A stretch of 64,000 bases of DNA, taken from positions 110,230,168 to 110,294,167 of the forward strand of contig CM028379.1 in NCBI GenBank assembly GCA_013146195.2. The letters are read 5' to 3'. The notes below the pieces were generated by a model that searched no databases, had not been told where the DNA came from, and saw only the letters and a program-made list of their open reading frames with translations. A program made the position numbers and the translations under genes. The stretch comes from Codonopsis lanceolata (Eukaryota > Streptophyta > Magnoliopsida > Asterales > Campanulaceae). This document shows, one piece after another, positions 1 to 11,437 of the stretch. Position 1 is the first letter of the stretch, and each line of letters starts with the position of its first letter.

Positions 1-1635
1 ATTGTCTTCACGAATTATGGGATTCGTGGTTGCAATGTATAGCCGTACCAGATTCGGGTTTCACACACACCTCCACTGCTAGCTACAGTGGGGAAGTAGC
101 CCCCTTTGTCGTAACCAATTGAGCACATTGACTAGTGCTATTTTCCTGAGTAGAGACCTCAGACCCGAGATGAGAGCTCGGTATTTTGATACCCGAACAC
201 GTATCATTGGCACGATATGATTAATGCTGTGATTGCGTGGAGCAATACGACTTACGTGATTTGGTATCTTCTCTATCCCTTATGTGGCTTCCTATGGGCA
301 CCTATGTGACAAAAAAGTGTTAGTTGAACATGAGATCTTATTGACCATGTTTGTATTGGCTGATGTTATATGAGAGATTTGATATGTATATATAGAGATA
401 TGCATACTTGTATATGAGATATATATGAAAGACTTGATGTGTATATATATATATAGATATGCACACTTATGCATGATGATTGTATGGGAGATTTGATATG
501 TATATGTAGAGATATACATAATGATATAGGTGTATATATATAAATATGCACCCTTACACCTGGTAATAGTGTGAATAGCTTGATTTGTATATATAATGAT
601 ATGTATACTTGCGTATGATGTTTTGTGGGAACTACCTTCTAACTTGTTTAATCTGTGTTTGAACAGGGAATTACACCCTGGTTCATTTGGACGTTTAGTA
701 AGTAAGAAGAAATGGATATCTTGAGGAGTATAGAAACGATACGATGCCTCTTCACGGGTTTTTCTGTCATATATATAAAATGACACCCTGGTTATGTTTA
801 TGTTACATAATTATATGTTGCATATATATTGTAGTAGCGCATCGGGTCATTATGACTCATCACGCACTTGTTTTTAGTCAGAATCGATCGACCGAGGTCG
901 AGTAGATCGTGAATGTAGCATGGCGCAGCTGGTCGATAGACCGAGGTTAGATCGTGTGGTTCGTGGTTGTAGCAGCCGACTTTTCCGAGTAGCAGCTTGT
1001 GGAGTCTTGTTCCTTTTTATCATTTTCATTGATTTCATGTACTTTGCTATTCTTACGAGATCGAAATTTTGTAAAGTTATTTAGACTTTACAGTCGGGTA
1101 GAATACTTGGGTATTTGTATTGATTATTTCTTGGGCCGACGTGTTGTGTCGTGCCTTGTTTGTGGTTTTAGTATTTATTCCAGTTGTCTCCCGGGCACGC
1201 AGTAGCTTTGGGAAATTTCCTTATTCTAATTTTTATAGTTGTTGGTTGACCCCGGTATGCTTTAGCCGTTGGGTATTTGTTATATCAGGTTGGTTCTTTG
1301 TTGAAACGCCGGCCTGGAGTGCCGATGGTTGGTTTACCGTCTGCAATGTTGCGGCACGCGAGTTTTTTTTTTCCTCCTTTGAGAGATAATGTCTCTCTTG
1401 GCTTCATTGTCGTTGGTTTCGAGCTTCATAGCTTGGGACTTCTTTCTTACATTGCTTCCGTTGATTCGATTTTTGAATTACTGTATTTTAGTGCGGCGTT
1501 ATGTTCATGTTTAGAGTGAGTTTGCTCGACTGTTTGACTAGCAATACTGTTTAACAAGAGCTTGTCCTCTTCTTAAGTTAGTTCCAGCGGCACGACCTTG
1601 GGATTTCGTGTTGGAATTCGGGTTGGGTTGTTACA
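1..1635 (+). mobile_element. Ty3/gypsy LTR, 3'-terminal part (left edge of window)
   Basis: The right end reads GGGTTGGGTTGTTACA, matching in inverted orientation the LTR ends at 36,793, 48,585, 57,581 and 60,435. Bases 1-190 share the module seen at 49,490-49,650 and 58,490-58,650 (CTACTTCCCC, TGTGTG, tracts with CTCGGTA and GGTACC). The sequence after the end (GTTTGGGTAGTTGG) is not a TGGTATCAGAGC-type primer-binding site, so this is a solo or 3' LTR rather than a 5' LTR. It interrupts the gag remnant of the minus-strand Tat element to its right. The 5' end lies outside the window, so no target-site duplication can be checked. No gene is seen in it; the short ORFs at 999-1,519 look like chance. 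Confidence 0.75.
361..640. repeat. AT-rich imperfect tandem repeat, period about 56-60 bp
   Basis: A unit with GATTTGATATG followed by TATATATAGAGATATGCA recurs near 375, 431, 491 and, more diverged, 576. It lies inside the LTR and explains the low-complexity Tyr/Ile/Ser-rich ORFs on the minus strand. Confidence 0.7.
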
Positions 1636-2409
1636 GTTTGGGTAGTTGGTAATTATCGATGGGCTTAAGTATCCCATGGGCCAACAGTGTTTGGAGTATT
1701 TCAAACCTTGGAGCAGGTAAATCATCATAGTGTCTCAGAATTATTTCTTTCCTTCCTCTTGGCTTAGGCAAAATACCAAATTGAGATTTGGTCAAACAAT
1801 TGGGTGGAGTTTTCTCCCTCGGATAATATTGCACTGGGATTGGGTTTCTTGGGATCTGGTTTAAAAGGGGTTCCTTTTCTGGTAAACAAATTATTTCTTT
1901 TGGAATCCCTAGGGTTGTTTGCTGAGAATAAGTATCTGAGGGATCGAGAGGAAGATAATTCTTTTGGTTATAATAGCAGGCATTTAGGTTAGGGAGATTG
2001 GGGTTGGTTTATGGAGGATATGGATTAGAATTATGAGCATTTGAAATCATATTACCTTGGCCAAGGGATTAATATTTGGCTGATGGCTAGCACTTGGTGG
2101 CTTCCCAGAGGCTTGAAAAATGTTATTTTCTGAGGTATCAGGACAGTTCATTTCAAGGAGGCGAGAAGTATTAGGAACATATTTTGGGATTTTGATCTTT
2201 TGGGAGAAGGCGGCAAGAGTTTCCGAGAAACCTGCTAAAAGCTCATTCATCACGTAATTTGTTATTCTTTCCGCATGGGCATCCAATTCTTTCTTTAGCC
2301 AAACCTCAAGTCCAGGAGGAGGTGCATACTCAGGAGTTTCTTTTGCTGGTTCCCAGCTATTCCAATTGTTACTGGCTTCCATCATCGCTTGTTTATTTTT
2401 ATCTACCAT
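1636..2409 (-). pseudogene. gag remnant of Tat/Ogre-like element T1
   Basis: This lies downstream (minus strand) of the LTR, primer-binding site and leader of T1, where gag is expected. A 120-codon frame starts at 2,409. It has an N-terminal hydrophilic part, a PPPGLEVWLKKELDAH stretch and a helical segment. A second frame at 1,834-1,631 carries a basic linker (KPRGRKEI), then RFEILQTLLAHGILKPIDNY, which resembles the gag-protease linker of Tat-lineage elements. The two frames are offset, so at least one frameshift lies between about 1,835 and 2,046. The gene is cut off at 1,636 by the LTR on the left. The placement as gag rests on position and the weak linker similarity; the N-terminal part is not diagnostic by itself. 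Confidence 0.55.
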
Positions 2410-3737
2410 TCTGCTTAGATTCGTATCTTCTTAACTGATTCTGCCCTTATCTGGTCTGATACTGATAACCTCTGATCTGATTTCTGCACTTACTTTCCAT
2501 ATTAACCGGCCAGTACTATCTCTACCTTTCCAAATTCGGGCCAGGTTTCTGAGAAAAATGGGTTTGGAGGTATCCGAAGGCTGGCTGAAGGCTTTCTGGG
2601 CTTGGAGTACAACGTGCCTTTATTAGTATATATATATTTTTTATTATTTCCCCTACAATTGACCGGATAAGCACTTGCTTTATTTTGACGGTCTCAGGAC
2701 TTTTCCTGGAACAGTGGATCCTTTCTGCACAGTATAGGACCAACGTATTCCACCTGCCTTTCGACTCCCCAAGATCGGACTGATCCCAGGCGAAGGGCCT
2801 ATAATCTTTCCGGGATCCACCATTCGAAATGATCTAGGTCGAGCATCAGAGAATAATAAATCAGCCCATGTGTATTATTTTTTCCTTGCGCAAAATTTTT
2901 TTATTTCTTTTTTTTTTTGAATTGCGCATTTCTTATTTTTTTTTTTTTTGATCTCATTCATTTTTTCACAGGGGCTGACCCACGATTCAGTAATGCAAAA
3001 AGCGGTCGGTCTTTGAAGTGTCCTGAATATCTATATGCATTCTAACGATGGCTTATGCAAGGGGTAGGCTGGCCATGATGTAGGGTACTAGTTCGGAATA
3101 TATTTACATGCGTGCACGTGTGTGCGGTATCTAAAAAGCAGTAAAATATTTTTTTTCAGATATAAAAACAGATAATAAAGAAGATATGACATGTCTTGCT
3201 GTTATTTGTGGATTTTCTCGGCTTTTTTAGTTTGAGTGCAAGCAAGCAAGCCAATCACTTTAAGAAATATAAAGAAAAGCGAGGTATCTATCTATTCCTA
3301 TTAATTGCAAATTGGTCATAATCCCCAAAATAAAATGGCAGAATGAAATGAGGTATGTACATATTTTGCAGAATAAAAAGAAAAAAAAACAAAATAATTA
3401 TATAGAGTTGAAATGAAGCAATATTAAAAATAAAGCTTCGACACTTTTATTGTGCTGCCCGGAAATTTATTGCATATAAAATATTGCATTTTTATATATA
3501 TATATATATATTTTTTTGAAAAATACATATTTTTAAATATACATGTAACAGTTACTGGAAAGAAAGCTGCTGCAAGATGGAGGATCATATCCACAAATAT
3601 AGACACAGATGTATAGGAACGCAATATTCAAATGCATAAATTAATATAGCATGCATACTTTAGCCAGAAACAAAGAAAACAAATAAGTTTCTTTTTTATG
3701 AGTCTAGCCCCCCATTTTTATTTCAAATAAAAACGAT
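2410..3737 (-). other. 5' leader of Tat element T1
   Basis: 1.3 kb between the primer-binding site and the first gag-like frame with no coding frame of note. It holds poly-T tracts (about 2,875-2,960), a TA run near 3,495 and AT-rich single-copy-looking sequence. Long leaders are usual in Tat/Ogre elements. Confidence 0.6.
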
Positions 3738-3757
3738 CTCCCCAGCAGAGTCGCCAC
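3738..3757 (-). other. primer-binding site of Tat element T1
   Basis: On the minus strand the bases just after the LTR read G then TGGCGACTCTGCTGGGGA. The TGG start pairs with the CCA end of a tRNA. This site marks the adjacent LTR as a 5' LTR; it is absent at the mirrored place on the right arm (33,015), where coding sequence follows directly. Confidence 0.75.
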
Positions 3758-3758
3758 T

Positions 3759-5787
3759 ATGGGTTCCCAGGACTTGCGCCCGCGCGCCCTTTGATAGGGG
3801 TGCGCGTACGTGCGAATGCGGGACACCACTGCTCTCATTCCATCCTCCCTTGTTTAAGGGAAGACGGAATTGAAAGTGTGAGAGGAGTGTTGTCTGAAAT
3901 AGTGCGTTTGAATACGCATCGGTAACTTCAGTGAATTTTTGGTCCAATATGAGAGCTTTGGGTTTTCTACATCAAGTTATCCATTTTTTAAGAATACTGG
4001 GTCGCCTGGGTTGTCTACGCCCGCGCCTCTTGGATAGGGTGCGCCAGACGCGTGATGCGGTGACATCCACTGCTCTCGTTCCACCCTCCCTTTTTTAGGG
4101 GAAGATGAAATCAAAACTACGAGAGGAGTGCTGTCTAGAATAGCGTGTTTAAATGCGCCTCGGTTGACTTGAGTGGATTTTTGATCAAATATGGGAACTT
4201 TGGGTTTCCCGCATCAAGTTATCCCTTTTTTAGGGGATACCAGGATATGAGAAAGCATCACCCTTTCATTCTCATTCTCCTTTTTTTAGGGGAAAACAGA
4301 AAAGTGCAAAAAAGGATGTTGCGACGCCCCCACTATGGATTTTATAAAAATAGCCTTATGGCTCATTTCGGATCACTATGAGAGCTTTGGGTTTCCCGCA
4401 TCAAGTTATCCATTTTTTAGGGGATACCATGATATGAGAATACACCACCCTTTCATTCCCATTTTCCCTTTTTTAGGGAAAAACAGAAAAGTGCAACAAA
4501 GAGGTGCTGCGAGGCCCCACTGGATCCAAAACGTTTTAGAGTCGCCATCTTTATTTTAAGGCAAAATAAAGCAAAACCAAAAAAAGAAAGAAAAATAAAC
4601 CAGAGAAAAAGAAAACGGGTTCGGAGGCTAAGTTACGAGTTGGGAAAAGGAGCTAGGCACCCAACTCGCCCTTTCGGTCTCAAAAATAGTTTTTGGCTAA
4701 AGTATGCTTATTGTTATATTTATTTAGCAGATAAATAAAGCATTAAAAGACAGGAAAATAAAACAAATACATCAGTGACTACATTATTTACGGACTTGCA
4801 GCCATCTCCTTACAATAAATTACAAATATATTTAAAAATATTTGGTCATTATGACGGCTCTTTTACATAATATTTCCTAATCTAATCTGTGCAGCACAAC
4901 TGCTTATATTGGCTACATTGGGCCGGATTTAAATAATAAATTTTAAAAAATAAATAAAGAAAACACCCTTAAAGGCTATTACCTTTTAGAACGGTAGTGT
5001 GCTCGCTCTGTCCTTTAGGGAGAGGGAGTCTGTGTTGTTGTTGTTGTGATTCGGGCAGTATGACTGCTTATTCGGGATGATTGTGGCTCGTTCACTCGGG
5101 CAGAATGACGGCTTATTTAGGAAGGTTTTGGCCTTATTGGTTGGGCGGAATAACATCTTACTTTTTGTGTATTTCAGCACATTACTCTGGCAGAGCAACG
5201 GCTTACTTTATGGATTTTGGGCTGGGGAAGTGGGGTGGATACCTAACTACTAGGCTTGGGATCACCTTTAACCGGTGGATTTTTGTTTTGGCGGAGTTTG
5301 GACAGGGTTTGGAAGCTTTGGTGGGCTACACACACCTATCTCACACTTCTCTCTAAAACTCTGGTTTTTTAAAAACTGAGAGACAGCTTTCAGTTCGTTG
5401 TCGATTATTTCTCAACACCGTGAGAAGGGAGCCCAACACTCCTATTTATAGTCGAAGAGAGGGATTCATTAGGAATTATAAATTCCCTCACCGCCACGCT
5501 TGTACCGCACACCAAAGCTTCAAGATTTGTTGTTTTCGTTCACCGAGACAAGCTTTGAAACACATGGTGCGCCAATTGGCGCGGCCCAACATGCCTTTTG
5601 GCCACGCCATGTTACTATTGAAGTTTCATTTTCAGCAATTTTACCCCTCGCGATTCATTGTTTTATGCGATCACGCTTTGCCTTTCTCATTTTTAACTCT
5701 TGGAACTTGACAATTGTTAAGTTTTAACAGTTCTTGATATCTTACGTCAGAGTCACATACCAGGGGTACGAAATTGGGGTGTTTACA
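3759..5787 (-). mobile_element. 5' LTR of Tat/Ogre-like element T1
   Basis: On the minus strand it starts TGTAAACACCCCAATTTCG at 5,787 and ends next to the primer-binding site. Copies of the same LTR lie at 9,652-11,437, 25,483-27,296, 31,173-33,014 and, partial, 35,456-36,240. It contains a tandemly repeated block with GCATCAAGTTATCC plus TAGGGGATACC (near 3,960, 4,210 and 4,395) and an extra duplicated terminal piece: the CGCCCGCGC motif occurs at both 3,779 and 4,020. It is inserted in the envelope-like ORF. The flanking GGTCG at 5,788-5,792 is the complement of the CGACC found at the far side of the right-arm copy. Confidence 0.85.
5442..5450 (-). promoter_or_regulatory. TATA box of Tat LTR (T1)
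   Basis: The minus strand reads TATAAATAG about 340 bp inside the LTR start. The same motif is at the same relative place in the other copies (11,109; 25,810; 31,522; 36,145), which argues that it is functional in the family. Confidence 0.65.
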
Positions 5788-5792
5788 GGTCG

Positions 5793-7488
5793 GTAGAGAA
5801 CCAGAAAGAAGGGGCAGGATAGAATAGGGATTTGGGTTTGTGGAGGTTTGGTTGTGGTTGAGGTTGATCTTGGGGGAAAAGATCTGCTACCGATGAAAGT
5901 CTAAAGAGGAACTTAGAGGCAGCAGGGTCTAGAGGTTTGGTAGGAGAAGGTTGGGTTGGTTTGGATGGTGTAGATGAAGTGGTTTGGGTGCGATGAGGTG
6001 AGGTAGGGGTAGATGGGTTAGGAGAGTAGTTGAAAGGTGAAGGAGAAGGGGTAGGAGTTCGGATGGGCTCCTCCTGTCTTTGAGGCTCCTCCTGAGGGAT
6101 AGACTCCTCCGGAGGGGTTGAAGTCCTCTGAGTAGATGACTAAGGAGGAATGGGTTGGCTTGGTGTGGTGGTATAAGGTTGGTCACCGGTAGAGGGTTGT
6201 GTGGCGGTAGAGAGTTGGGTGACGGCAGACCTCTTTTTCTTCCTTAGCAGCTGAATAGGGGGTCCAGCTGCATCATCGGTAGAGGGTGGAATGTCTGTAG
6301 GTGGCTGGTCTTCAAAGGTTTTATGTAGTCGCCTACGTTTTGGTTTTGGTAAGGGTGCAGGTGAGGGTTGTCGTTTGGTTTGAGGAGAAGGCTGGGTAGA
6401 GGGGGTTGGTTGAGCTGGGGTATCTGGTGAAGGAGATGGAGACTTACCGGTAGCAGAGGAAGAGCAGCCGGCAGACTTGTCCTTTCTGCTTTCCTTCAGC
6501 TCTTTCCTGATCCATTTAGCATGTCTCTCCTCAGTTTCTACTTTTTCCGCTCGAGCCTTTTTGGCCTTAGCTGTCTGCTTGGACCTCAACAGCTGCTCTG
6601 ACTCGTCAGCCAAATCGTTGGCTTACTGCTGCAGGGTCTGGCCAACATAGTCATCAAACTTAGCAGATGCCTTTTTGAAGGTCTTGCTAGCCGCTTCATA
6701 CGCTTCCATGTTGAAGCGTGTAACGATAATGGGCACATGCTTAGCAATTTTGTTGAGGGAGATGGGCGGAAGACCTTTTTGCTGCCTTCGCTTGTTCTCG
6801 TGTTCTGTATACTTGTTGAAGAACGAAGCGGTCAGCTGTTTGTCCTTTGACACCACTATAAGTTCCTCTTTCTTAACTGAAGAGTTGACCTGCTCTGTGT
6901 CTCGAAGGAAAACGTTGATCAGCCTGACAAATGGCCGTTTGCAGTTGGGGTTGTTCTTGACTTTCTCAACGTTCTGCTTCAGTTCATTAAACACTATAGA
7001 GCCGAAGTTGAGGTGAGTTTGAAGGTAGACGGCACTTGTAAGATTCAGCTGCTGAGCAGTAAACATATCGTGGGCACCGCTTTTGAATAGCAGTCCCTTG
7101 TCGATCAAATGACTGGAGCAGTAGACGTCCAGCGGGAAGAGATTCCTCAGCATCTTCCCATGTGGTTCCCTCAATTCCCCTCATTGCTTCCGGGCATGAT
7201 TAGCCTCAGCAATTGAAGATTCTATAGCACCACCAAAGTGCACACCAATAATGGTGGAGATGGTCTTGGCAGTGATGGAGATGGGATGGCCTCGAATCCA
7301 TCTACGCAGAGCATTTTGATTTCTGAGCTCCATTCGTTGGTAGAACTCTTCACCAACGAATCTTGTAGCTCGTCGTTGAGTCGAAGAGTGGTAGAATCCC
7401 CAAGCTGCTCATATCTTCGCAGCCTTGACTCGGCGGCAATTGTGCTGACAGATTGGAGGTCTATGCACATTCCGGGTATATATAGTTT
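5793..7488 (-). pseudogene. Envelope-like / putative plant transposon protein, left-arm copy
   Basis: Mirror copy of the ORF at 29,465-31,172. The frame at 7,174-6,623 carries the conserved globular part with motifs NLFPLDVYCSSHLI, SFFNKYTEHENK and PIIVTRFNMEAYE. It ends at an in-frame TAA near 6,613, after which the same frame continues (6,613-6,140) with a Lys/Glu-rich helix and then a Pro/Ser/Thr-rich linker with a bipartite basic stretch (PKPKRRR). A shift then leads to 6,186-5,929. The start is lost: the LTR at 7,489 joins directly to coding sequence, and a one-base shift lies near 7,340-7,350. This protein type is found 3' of pol in SIRE/Maximus-type Ty1/copia elements. Its function is unknown, and a viral envelope role is only a name. 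The T1 LTR cuts off its 3' part. Confidence 0.7.
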
Positions 7489-9651
7489 TGTAAGACCCCG
7501 AACTTTCGTGTATTTGACTTTCTTGTTTTGCTTGTCGTTTAACCGTGGCCTCACTTACTAAACTTGAGGAAAGAACCTTGATTTGTGTGAGAACCCAAAT
7601 CCCTTTACATGTATAACATCATTATAACATGTTTATTGTATGTCTTAACATGTTAGAGACTTCATTTTATTCATATCATGCTTGCATTAAGTTGATTAAG
7701 AATATAGTAGAGTGATTGCCTTCCATGCAATGCATGCTTTGTTGTTAATGCTTTGAGTGTTCATCTTAGTATGTTAGCACTTAACTAAGTCCCATTTGAG
7801 TCTTAGCACCTTGCATATATGACTTATAATGTTCATCTTGATCATAGTATGCTTGGTTGAAAGTTTAGAAGCTTTGTTACTTCGTTTGATTCTTAGGGTT
7901 TCTCGTGTTTGCCTTCGTTGCTTGTATTGTTTGTGCTTTCAACTTGCGAGAAGTTCATTTAAGTTCTAGACCAAGTGTACTAGTATTTCTCATGCTTGCA
8001 CAATCAATGTTCATAGATTTGTTGCATTTGGAAATAAGATGACCAACATATGACTTCACAGATTCAGTCCTGTTGGCGAACTTCGGAAAATTCTGGTACC
8101 AATCTACTATATAGAATTTTCTAAATATTTAGTATGCTTTACCTTAATATGTTAGGATACTCCCTGTAAAATTTGGTAATTTTCCAAGGTGTCTAAGTAC
8201 CTCATTCAGGTCTTGACTTACGGCTGTGCCAGAATTCTATTTTTAGGAAATCAGCTTTGGTACTTGATTTTGTTGTAACTTTATTTTGATAAATATAACT
8301 CTAAATTGAGTAATTTAAAATGTTAAAATATATTTTAATGAGTCTAATTTCAGAAAAATAAAAAATCACCTCATTTGGAGTTGTGAGCTATTTGTGGTCG
8401 ATTTTACAAGATCGACTGTCCAGTAACAACAATCTAGAAATTGGTCTGTTTTTCACACATACGGGATTTTTGCAAAGTTTTGGCTTATGACCACAAAGCC
8501 CTTGGCCCTTGGACGTCTTAAGTGACTTTAGCCTCCTTTGTTGACCCTAGTCCAACCTCTCTAAACCCTTGGATGAGTCCTTATCAAAGGCTTGCATTCC
8601 TTAGCCAATAAGAAGCAACATAACCTCCTTCACTTGGATTAAGGTTTTCTTGGGAAGTATATAAGCTATGTTTCAGTCTTGGCAGCCATTAGTGATCACC
8701 AAGCTCATCATTTTGCTAAGAGTAACCTACATTTTCGTCCATAGCAAGAACCCTAACTTGAGTGACCATTTGCCGGAGTTCCGGTGATCCGATCGGCGAT
8801 CCGAGACCGCCGAATCGAAGGCCTTGCATTCCTCTACAACAATCCTTGGTTTAATCTTCCTTTCATCAATTATTCATAGGCTTAAGGTGATTTCTCAATT
8901 CCCAGAAATTTCATGTTAAATATTATGACATGCCCCCTTCATTAATGTTGTTCTAATCATGCTTAGGATGATTTCTAGTGAAGTAGAATCCTCCAATTCA
9001 ACTTATGAAATGTGTGTAGGATTTTATGATTTCTATATAAAGTTATGATTTTGACTTTGTGCAAAGCATGAATGTTGTTCCATATGTGCCTAGGATCAAC
9101 TCTTGTGAAAGAATATGTTTCAATTGTAGGTTTAGCAAAATCGACAATTCTAGGGTTTGAAACTCTGGATTTGGTTTATGGCTAGTCTAGGTCATGAATG
9201 GCTTAGTTATTAAGTTCTAAATGAATGGAGAACATAGAATTGAGCAATGGGATGCATTTAATATCTATGCTCCACTTGGTTGAATTTTAGAAATGACTCA
9301 CCGGAGTTGAGATTAGGGAGTTATTGAACAATACCGACTCCACATTCGATCCCTACGACGTTTGTTGTTCGTTAGACTAATGTATTAGTTTACGTGACTT
9401 TGGGATGAATTGAAATGCATGTGTTGATATGTGTGCTTATAAGACTCAATCGAGTTCTTATGTGGTTTATATGATTGTGTGAAAGAAATGCATAATTGAG
9501 ATGATTTGAATTGGGACTATCTTTAGTACTCTACACATGGAGTCTACTTGTATATGTCGCTAGGATGACCATGTTGTTAACTAAAACTCACCGGTATGGT
9601 TTGACCTTACGGGTTATTACCGCTCTAGTGTTGCTTAAGTCTTTGACTACT
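7489..9651 (+). mobile_element. Chimeric gypsy LTR (LTR-B), left-arm copy
   Basis: It begins TGTAAGACCCCGAACTTTCG, runs 97 bp, then reaches TGTGAGAACCC (7,586), the normal start of the chromovirus LTRs at 48,585-63,482. The body from there follows those LTRs, including the conserved GC-rich block near 8,760-8,825 (CGATCGGCGATCCGAGACCG). The 3' part is missing: at 9,652 it stops against a Tat LTR. No ORF above chance is seen. Confidence 0.75.
8658..8665 (+). promoter_or_regulatory. TATA box of LTR-B
   Basis: TATATAAG lies about 110 bp upstream of the conserved GC-rich block. The equivalent positions in the related LTRs (50,684; 51,809; 59,682; 62,534) also hold TATA-type motifs. Confidence 0.6.
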
Positions 9652-11437
9652 TGTGAGGTTCCTGGTGTGCCTCACGCCCGCGCCCTTGGATAGGGTGCCA
9701 GACGCGGATGCGGGACACCATTGCTCTCGCTCCACCCTCCCTTGTTTAGGGAAGACGAAATCAAAAGTGCGAGAGGAGTGCTATCTATGTTAGCACGCTT
9801 GAATGTGCCTCGTTGCCTTTAGTGGATTTTGTATCCAATATGGGAACTTATGGTTTCCGCATCAAGTTATCCCTTTTTAGGGGATACCAGATATGTGAAT
9901 GCATTACCCTTTCATTCCCATTTACCCTTTTTAGGGAAAACGGAAAAGTGCAAAAAGGATATTGCGACGCCCCACTATGAATTTTATTAAAATAGCCTTA
10001 TGGCCCATTCAGATTACTATGGGAGCTTTGGGTTACCCACATCAAGTTATCCCTTTTTTAGGGGATACCAGGATATGGGAATACATCACCCCTCCATTCC
10101 CATATCTCTCATTTTTAGGGGAGAACGTGAAAGTGCAAAGAGGGAATGTTGCGAGGCCCCACTGAATCCGAAAGTTTTATAGTCGCCATCTTTATTTTAA
10201 GGCAAATAAAGCAAAACCAAAGAAAAGAAAAAATAAACCAGAGAAAAAGAAAACGGGTTCGGAGGCTAAGTTACGAGTTGGGAAGGTGCTAGGCACCCAA
10301 CTCGCCCTTTCGGTCTCAAAATGGTTTTTGGCTGAAGTGTGCTTATTGTCATATTTATCTCGCAAATAAATAAGGTATTAAAAAGACAGGAAATTTAAAC
10401 AAATACATTTTTGGCTACATTATTTACGGACTCGCAGCCATTTCCTTACAATAATTACAAACACATTTAAGAATATTTGGCCATTATAACGGCTCTTTTA
10501 CAAAATATTTCCTATTCTAATCCGGGCAGCACAACGGCTTATATTGGCTACATTGTGCCGGATTTAAATACAACTTTTAAAAATAATAAAAGATAAAAGG
10601 CAAATAAATACGATAAAATAACGCCCTTAAAGGTTTTACCTTTTAGAGCGGAGTGTGCTCGCTCTGTCCTTCAGGGAGAGGGAGTCTTTTGTTGTTTGTT
10701 GTGTGGTTGTTGATTTGATTTGGGCAGAATGACTGCTTTATTTCGAGAGTTTGGGCTTGTCAACTCAGTGTAATGACATCTTATTTGGGTAGGTTTTGGC
10801 CTTTTGGTTGGGCGGAACCTAGGCTTAGTTTTTGACTTTTCACTGCTATTTGGGCAGAGTAACGGCTTACTTTGGGATTTTTGGACCGGGAAAGTGAGGT
10901 GGATACCTAACAACTAGGCTAGGGATCACTTATAACCTATGGGTTTTTGTTTTGGCAGAGTTTGGACGGGGTTTGGAGACTATAAGGGCTTCCACTCACC
11001 TATCTCGCACCTCTCGTACTAATTTATCGGTAGAACGCTGAAGCAAAGCTTCGTTGCGATCTTTTCTTCGCGGAAGAATGAGCAAATGAAACTGGGAGCC
11101 GAGGCCTCCTATTTATACTGAAGGAGAGGGACACGGCCGGGATTCTTCGATTTGTTCTCCCTGCATCAACCACTTGTACCTTGTGCTTTAGGAGTTGTAC
11201 CATTTTCATCTGAGAGACGCTACAGAGAAGCTCGGTGCCAACAAGGAAACCCTTGGTGCGGCACCAGCCAACTTTTTATCTTTCAATTTTTGCACTTTCA
11301 CCCCTCGCAGCTTCAAGCTTCGCGATCCGCTTTTCCTTTCGCATTTTGACTCCTCAGAACTTGACATTTATTAAGTTTTAACAGCTTCTTGATATTTTAT
11401 GTCACCACATATTAGGGTACGAAATTGGGGTGTCTCA
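9652..11437 (-). mobile_element. 3' LTR of Tat/Ogre-like element T2
   Basis: On the minus strand it runs from TGAGACACCCCAATTTCG (11,437) to GGAACCTCACA (9,652). It lies downstream of the minus-strand pol at 22,080-18,769 and its antisense genes, so it is the 3' LTR of that element. The sequence just inside (GTTGAGGGCTC on the minus strand) is a short purine-rich tract where a polypurine tract belongs. It carries the TATA motif at 11,109-11,117 and two copies of the GCATCAAGTTATCC block (near 9,858 and 10,038). Confidence 0.85.

Noticed and set aside
292..786. Tyr/Ile/Ser-rich ORF of 164 codons on the minus strand
   Set aside because: It follows from the TA-rich tandem repeat at 361-640; no protein-like composition.
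6675..7016. Plus-strand ORF of 113 codons, also at 29,952-30,293
   Set aside because: Antisense shadow of the envelope-like ORF, which has clear domain-like composition on the other strand.
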